Shown here piece by piece: positions 13,631 to 17,459 of a stretch of DNA of 17,459 bases (positions within the stretch are counted from its first letter, which is position 1; every line of letters starts with the position of its first letter). A program made the position numbers and the translations under genes. The notes below the pieces were generated by a model, which searched no databases, had not been told where the DNA came from, and saw nothing but the letters and a program-made list of their open reading frames with translations. This stretch comes from an uncultured Candidatus Saccharibacteria bacterium (GTDB lineage Bacteria > Patescibacteria > Saccharimonadia > Saccharimonadales > UBA6022): the NCBI GenBank assembly GCA_946887425.1, contig CAMPKW010000020.1, forward strand, positions 1 to 17,459, given 5' to 3'.

Positions 13631-14263
13631 ATGCCAGACACATCCTCCGACAAAGAATCGCTACAGCTACTATGGGACTACATGTCGGTCGAAGCACCAC
13701 TACAGTCGGCCGATGCTATTGTAGTAGGCGGCTGTAAAAACATTGAGCTAGCGCGCTACGCCGCAAAATTGTACCACGAAAAATATGCGCCGCTCATCGT
13801 GTTTTCCGGCCACGCGCAGCCAGGTATGAGTACGACTGAGGCCGACCTCCTTGCTGAGACCGCACTCAGTGCCGGCGTTCCCGAATCGGCCATCTTGCGC
13901 GAGCATAACGCAACGAACACAGGTCAAAACATTACACTTTCGGCAAAGATCCTAAAGGAACAGTGGATAACACCGGCGAGCGTTATACTTATCCATCAGC
14001 CTTTTATGTCACGCCGTTTCCTTGCAACCGCCGAGGCCCAATGGCCCAATCCGCAGCCCAAATTCGTTGCCCGACACGAGGAGACTTCGCTTGAGGCCTA
14101 TTCACTAAAACATGGCCGCGAACAAACCGCCCATAGGACACTTGAGAGCTTTCGGCGCATGGAAGCGTATGCCAGCCATGGATTTCAGTCAGCACATACT
14201 GTCCCGCAATACGTAAAAGACGCGTACGAAACGCTCGTCTCGCGTAACTACCAAATCCACTAA
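13631..14263 (+). CDS. YdcF/DUF218-family protein
   Basis: A 210-residue protein of the DUF218 (YdcF/SanA) family, whose members are linked to envelope metabolism or barrier function; the reaction is not established. Seen: SADAIVVGG at the start of the Rossmann-like core, LIVFSGHAQPGMSTTEADLL (usual pattern V-x-S-G-x ... S-E-A), and EHNATNTGQNITLS (usual pattern E-x-x-S-x-N-T-x-E-N). VILIHQPFMSRRFL corresponds to the conserved V-T-(S/D)-x-x-H-x-x-R-(A/S) stretch. There is no membrane segment or signal peptide, unlike SanA, so it is probably cytoplasmic. The ATG directly follows the gltX TAA, and AGGGA (13621-13625) lies 5 nt before it, so the two genes form an operon. Confidence 0.85.
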   Translation: MPDTSSDKESLQLLWDYMSVEAPLQSADAIVVGGCKNIELARYAAKLYHEKYAPLIVFSGHAQPGMSTTEADLLAETALSAGVPESAILREHNATNTGQNITLSAKILKEQWITPASVILIHQPFMSRRFLATAEAQWPNPQPKFVARHEETSLEAYSLKHGREQTAHRTLESFRRMEAYASHGFQSAHTVPQYVKDAYETLVSRNYQIH

Positions 14264-14279
14264 AATACCTCTTTGTATC

Positions 14280-14288
14280 TGCTATAAT
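14280..14288 (+). promoter_or_regulatory. Extended -10 promoter of the DUF3048 - kinase - regulator operon
   Basis: TGCTATAAT, a perfect extended -10, ends 10 nt before the ATG at 14299. No -35 match is visible. Confidence 0.65.
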
Positions 14289-14298
14289 AGCCGTAAGC

Positions 14299-15390
14299 AT
14301 GAACGCAATAAACTCAAAACCGAAACTATGGGTGCATCTTAAACAGTGGGTGAGCACACACCGCACCCTTAGCCTTGTTATTGCCGGGCTCATTCTTATC
14401 CTGGCCGCTGGTATCACCACATACGCTATACTCAATCAAAAGCCAACTACCGTCACCAATGTGCCCGCCGCCAAACCGCAGCCAAAACCCGAGGCACCGA
14501 AGTACTACTCGCCACTCACGGGCTTATTAGTAAAAAATGAAGCCGCCACAAAACAGACCGTCTCCGCCATTATCATTGAAAATAGTCCCGATGCGCGTCC
14601 GCAATCCGGGCTCAAACAATCGGGTGTTGTGTATGAGGCTATCGCCGAAGGCGGAATTACACGCTTTTTGACCCTCCACCAGCAGGATAAGCCACGAATT
14701 ATCGGACCGGTGCGTAGCCTCCGACCATACTACGTTGACTGGTTGGCCGCATACGATGCCAGCGTGGTTCACGTCGGCGGGAGCCCTGCCGCACTCAGTG
14801 AAGTACGCAACGGTAGCTATCGTGACATCGATCAATTCTTCAATGCCAGCAGCTATTGGCGCGCGACAGATCGCTATGCTCCACACAATGTCTATACTAG
14901 CTTCGATAAACTAGACGCCCTCAATGCACAAAAAGGCTTCACGGAATCTCACTTTACTGGCTTTACGCGCATCGACGGCAAGCCTAGTGAAACCCCAGAT
15001 GCAACCTCTGTCGCCATAAACATCAGTAGCGCACTCTACAACACTGCGTATACATACGATAAAGAATCAAACGCCTACCTTCGTTCGCAAGGCGGCGCGC
15101 CTCACCTCGACCGCGAAGATGGACAAATCAGGCCAGCTGTTGTCATCGCCATGAAAGTACAAATGAATCACGTCATGGAAGATGGCTATCGTGAAAGTAT
15201 CGCCACTATTGGCAGCGGGGAAGCTATCATATTCCAAAACGGCACAGCACAGACGGTCACTTGGACGAAGAAAGATAAAAAGAGTCAAATCACGTTCCAA
15301 GATGCCGAAGGCAAAGACGTGCCACTTGTGCGCGGCCAGGCTTGGATTGCTGCGGTACCGAACGGCTCAGGGAGTGTCTCATGGAAGTAA
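14299..15390 (+). CDS. DUF3048 (YerB-like) membrane-anchored surface protein
   Basis: A 363-residue protein of the DUF3048 family (Bacillus YerB is a lipoprotein member; function unproven). Basic N-terminus, one membrane segment at about 24-46 (LSLVIAGLILILAAGITTY), a Pro/Lys-rich linker (PAAKPQPKPEAPK), then the external domain. Conserved words are SPLTGL (71-76), SAIIIENSPDARPQSGLKQS, VVYEAIAEGGITRFL, RIIGPVRSLRPYYVDW and VVHVGGSP. The second half contains the C-terminal DUF3048 region (QMNHVMEDGYRE, GEAIIFQNGTAQTVTW). Here it is anchored by a membrane helix rather than a lipobox Cys. It heads an operon with a sensor kinase, whose start codon lies 10 nt before this gene's end, hinting that the surface protein and kinase act in one pathway. 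Probably leaderless. Confidence 0.88.
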   Translation: MNAINSKPKLWVHLKQWVSTHRTLSLVIAGLILILAAGITTYAILNQKPTTVTNVPAAKPQPKPEAPKYYSPLTGLLVKNEAATKQTVSAIIIENSPDARPQSGLKQSGVVYEAIAEGGITRFLTLHQQDKPRIIGPVRSLRPYYVDWLAAYDASVVHVGGSPAALSEVRNGSYRDIDQFFNASSYWRATDRYAPHNVYTSFDKLDALNAQKGFTESHFTGFTRIDGKPSETPDATSVAINISSALYNTAYTYDKESNAYLRSQGGAPHLDREDGQIRPAVVIAMKVQMNHVMEDGYRESIATIGSGEAIIFQNGTAQTVTWTKKDKKSQITFQDAEGKDVPLVRGQAWIAAVPNGSGSVSWK

Positions 15391-16937
15391 AAGGCACGAG
15401 CAGAGAAGCAACCAATGTAAAACCCCATCTTATCCGTGAATATTGGCCGCGTTTTCGCAAGCGATCTATTATCCTTACTGTAACTATGCAGATCGTCACC
15501 ACGTTTGTCGTCGGTGGCGCACTTGTCATCACCGGCATTTTCGATTTATCCAATCTCGCGTTCATCGTGACGCTCCTTACTATTTGCGCGGCATCAATCG
15601 GCGTCAACCTTATTCTTGTTTCGCTCGTAACCGAACCGACCAGAAATCTCATGAACGCCCTTACGCATAGTGCCGGGGAGCCAACTATAACAACCCCACC
15701 GAACCCGAACGCAAGACAATTCGCAAAATCAGGATTCCGCGAAGCCCTCCAGACCATTTACTCACTAGGCGGCGCGACATCAGAGCAAAGCAAAACTGTC
15801 GCGGCATCATCAGATGACCTTGTGGCACGCGCACTTGATAATACGTCATGTGGATTTGTCGCCCTCGATAAAGATCGCAATATCATATACAGCAACAAGG
15901 CAGCTCCAATTCATAGTGATATCGATGGCAAGACCGTACTTGATCTTGTATTTAGTGACCATGAAAACTTAAACAAATGGCTGGATGAATGCGAAGAATC
16001 CGCTGTTCACGCTGAAAAAACATGGGCACGTATTGCCGACAAACTCCCGGGCGAAGAAGGCCGACGCATGTATGATGTCGTTGCTACTTACCAAAAGGGC
16101 AGCAAGGCCGAAACTGTACTCTCGCTCTTCAACCGTACCGATCAATATATCCCCGAAGAAGATGATCTGGATTTCATCGCATTCGCCGCACATGAACTTC
16201 GCGGACCAATCACCGTTATCCGCGGTTACCTCGACGTACTTGAAGACGAACTACAGCCTGTTCTTCAAAACGACCAGTCCGAGTTACTCAAGCGCCTCGT
16301 CGTTTCTGCCAACCGGCTTTCGAGCTACATCAACAACATTCTCAACGCGTCGCGCTTTGATCGCCGCCATTTAAATGTTCACCTAAAAGAAGAGTCGATT
16401 GCAAACATCTACGATACAATCAAAGACGACATGCAGCTGCGTGCTTCAGCACAAAACCGCATCCTTGGCGTTGCGATTGCAACCGACCTGCCAACTGTTG
16501 CCGCCGACCGCGGTAGTATCGGCGAAGTACTAGGCAACCTCATCGACAACGCGATCAAGTATAGTAATGAAGGTGGCGTCGTAAATGTTACCGCAGCCGC
16601 AAAGGGTGACTTTGTCGAAGTGTCCATCGAAGATCACGGCATAGGCATGCCTGGCAATGTCGTCAGTAGCTTATTCCATAAATTTTACCGCTCGCACCGA
16701 TCACGAGAAACCGTTGCCGGTACAGGTATTGGCCTGTACATTACGAAAGCATTCGTTGAATCGCACGGCGGACACATCAGCGTACGTAGCGTCGAGAACG
16801 AAGGCTCCGTCTTCACATTTAGCCTGCCTATTTACGCAACCGTCGCGGATAAACTAAAAGCAAATAATAACAGCAATGAGAGTCTGATCGAATCAAGTAG
16901 CGGCTGGATCAAAAATCATTCAATGTATCGAGGATAA
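15381..16937 (+). CDS. Membrane sensor histidine kinase with PAS domain
   Basis: Two-component sensor kinase, 518 residues. Two membrane helices at about 28-53 and 57-83 with almost no external loop, suggesting it senses within the membrane or through partners. A PAS-like domain at about 145-255 (DNTSCGFVALDKDRNIIYSN), then HisKA with the phospho-acceptor H271 in FAAHELRGPITVIRGYL (HELRGP rather than the common HELRTP). The ATPase domain has the N box NLIDNAIKYS, G1 box DHGIGMPG (418-425), F box FHKFYRS and G2 box GTGIGLYIT. No HAMP domain is seen. The frame is open upstream to 15342, but the ATG at 15381 has AGGGAG (15369-15374) 6 nt upstream. It overlaps the DUF3048 gene by 10 nt and is followed within 2 nt by its likely partner receiver protein. 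Confidence 0.92.
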   Translation: MEVKGTSREATNVKPHLIREYWPRFRKRSIILTVTMQIVTTFVVGGALVITGIFDLSNLAFIVTLLTICAASIGVNLILVSLVTEPTRNLMNALTHSAGEPTITTPPNPNARQFAKSGFREALQTIYSLGGATSEQSKTVAASSDDLVARALDNTSCGFVALDKDRNIIYSNKAAPIHSDIDGKTVLDLVFSDHENLNKWLDECEESAVHAEKTWARIADKLPGEEGRRMYDVVATYQKGSKAETVLSLFNRTDQYIPEEDDLDFIAFAAHELRGPITVIRGYLDVLEDELQPVLQNDQSELLKRLVVSANRLSSYINNILNASRFDRRHLNVHLKEESIANIYDTIKDDMQLRASAQNRILGVAIATDLPTVAADRGSIGEVLGNLIDNAIKYSNEGGVVNVTAAAKGDFVEVSIEDHGIGMPGNVVSSLFHKFYRSHRSRETVAGTGIGLYITKAFVESHGGHISVRSVENEGSVFTFSLPIYATVADKLKANNNSNESLIESSSGWIKNHSMYRG

Positions 16938-16939
16938 TC

Positions 16940-17323
16940 ATGGCAATAAAGACAATCTTATGTATCGAAGACGACCGTTTTATCGGTGAAATGTACGTTC
17001 GCAGCTTGCAGCGCGCTGGCTACGAGGTCGACTGGATGGTTGACGGTAACGATGGGCTCATCGCGGCTCGCAACAAGTCCTACGACCTTATCTTACTCGA
17101 TGTGATGCTGCCGGAACGGCGGGGAACAGAGATCCTTGACGCCCTGCGAAATGATAAGGAAGACCTTATTCCAAACTCAAAAGTAATCGTCATGACCAAC
17201 TTCGAACAAGATGACGAGTCGCGCATGGCTATGCAATACCGCGCCGACGGTTACCTGATCAAAGCCGAAATCACTCCAAGAAAACTCCTTGCTATCATCG
17301 AGAATTTGGGCCAAGCAAGCTAG
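16940..17323 (+). CDS. Single-domain response regulator (CheY-like receiver)
   Basis: A stand-alone receiver domain of 127 residues, with no DNA-binding or enzymatic output domain. Acidic pocket E10-D11-D12 (LCIEDD), phospho-acceptor D54 in LILLDVMLPE, switch residue T86 in VIVMTNF, and the invariant Lys K108 in GYLIKAEITP. The likely phosphodonor is the kinase encoded just upstream, 2 nt away. AGGA (16931-16934) lies 5 nt before the ATG. Because it lacks an output domain it must act by protein contact, feed a phosphorelay, or serve as a phosphate sink; its target is not in the window. Its stop codon TAG is part of the -35 of the following tRNA promoter. Confidence 0.93.
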   Translation: MAIKTILCIEDDRFIGEMYVRSLQRAGYEVDWMVDGNDGLIAARNKSYDLILLDVMLPERRGTEILDALRNDKEDLIPNSKVIVMTNFEQDDESRMAMQYRADGYLIKAEITPRKLLAIIENLGQAS

Positions 17324-17349
17324 ACAGCGCCACGCTTTATTGCTATAAT
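17321..17349 (+). promoter_or_regulatory. Promoter of tRNA-Glu
   Basis: TAGACA (17321-17326, 5 of 6 to consensus, overlapping the upstream stop codon), a 17-nt spacer, and TATAAT (17344-17349) with a TGC extension. The predicted start is about 17356, leaving a 5' leader of about 29 nt for RNase P. Confidence 0.75.
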
Positions 17350-17384
17350 CGTCCGAGTTAAGCCAAGTCTTACACCAAAGAATT

Positions 17385-17459
17385 GGTCCCGTCGTCTAAC
17401 GGTTAGGACATCAGGTTCTCATCCTGGCAATCGGAGTTCGATTCTCCGCGGGATCACCA
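17385..17459 (+). tRNA. tRNA-Glu (anticodon CTC)
   Basis: 75 nt with encoded CCA ending at the last base of the window. Acceptor GGTCCCG pairs with CGGGATC (G2-U71 wobble). The D-arm is TCGTCTAACGGTTAGGACA, the anticodon arm CAGG-TTCTCAT-CCTG gives CTC (reads GAG), and the T-arm is CGGAG-TTCGATT-CTCCG. It lies on the same strand as gltX about 3.7 kb upstream. Confidence 0.95.

Noticed and set aside
15290..15757. A 155-codon minus-strand frame across the DUF3048/kinase junction, and similar ones at 14004-14435 and 5270-5719
   Set aside because: They lie wholly antisense to well-supported genes, lack signals, and show odd residue composition (rich in Arg, Ser, Cys).
17326..17340. Possible terminator AGCG-CCA-CGCT-TTAT after the response regulator
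   Set aside because: The stem is only 4 bp and the T-run is broken. The same bases form the spacer of the tRNA-Glu promoter.
1..17459. CRISPR array, transposon, prophage, toxin-antitoxin or restriction system
   Set aside because: No spaced direct repeats, transposase or integrase motifs, or inverted-repeat-bounded segments were seen. The two tRNA genes have no duplicated 3' ends that would suggest attachment sites.

Overview
The window looks like an ordinary chromosomal stretch of a small-genome bacterium of the Candidate Phyla Radiation, most likely Candidatus Saccharibacteria (TM7). This is inferred from gene content and style: a sortase with a long cytoplasmic tail, PEGA-domain and DUF3048 surface proteins, many lineage-specific hypothetical proteins, tightly packed genes, and a TATAAT-like box placed 6-10 nt in front of many start codons. 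No database search was possible, so the assignment is tentative. The standard code reads through every gene at plausible length. None of the 17 stop codons seen is TGA.

Layout. Positions 1-1136 (minus, cut by the window edge) and 1181-2263 (plus) are two divergent GT4-type glycosyltransferases with promoters packed into 44 bp. A monocistronic left-handed beta-helix (hexapeptide-repeat) protein follows at 2329-2904, then smpB (3001-3471), exonuclease III (3498-4298) and a second hexapeptide-repeat protein (4349-4801). Both hexapeptide genes have near-consensus -35/-10 promoters and strong terminators. Next come a HAD-IB phosphatase overlapping a degenerate NAD(P)H-hydrate-dehydratase-like protein (4904-6395) and an unknown protein with a possible PD-(D/E)XK nuclease core (6439-7479). 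A tRNA-Leu(CAA) lies on the minus strand at 7502-7588.

The second half holds a sortase coupled to a CYTH-like protein (7649-9390), a membrane-anchored PEGA-domain protein on the minus strand (9427-10899), a single-pass membrane protein with a very basic cytoplasmic tail (11157-12152), gltX with a YdcF/DUF218 gene (12197-14263), a DUF3048 - histidine kinase - single-domain response regulator operon (14299-17323), and tRNA-Glu(CTC), whose CCA end is the last base of the window.

How the genes fit together: the content is mainly cell-envelope biology (glycosyltransferases, sortase, PEGA, DUF3048, DUF218, a membrane sensor kinase) mixed with translation housekeeping (SmpB, GluRS, two tRNAs) and DNA repair. 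Leading genes of transcription units are mostly predicted to be leaderless, while internal operon genes carry Shine-Dalgarno sequences. No mobile elements, CRISPR arrays, phage genes or rRNA genes were seen. No gene-free stretch exceeds 300 bases.
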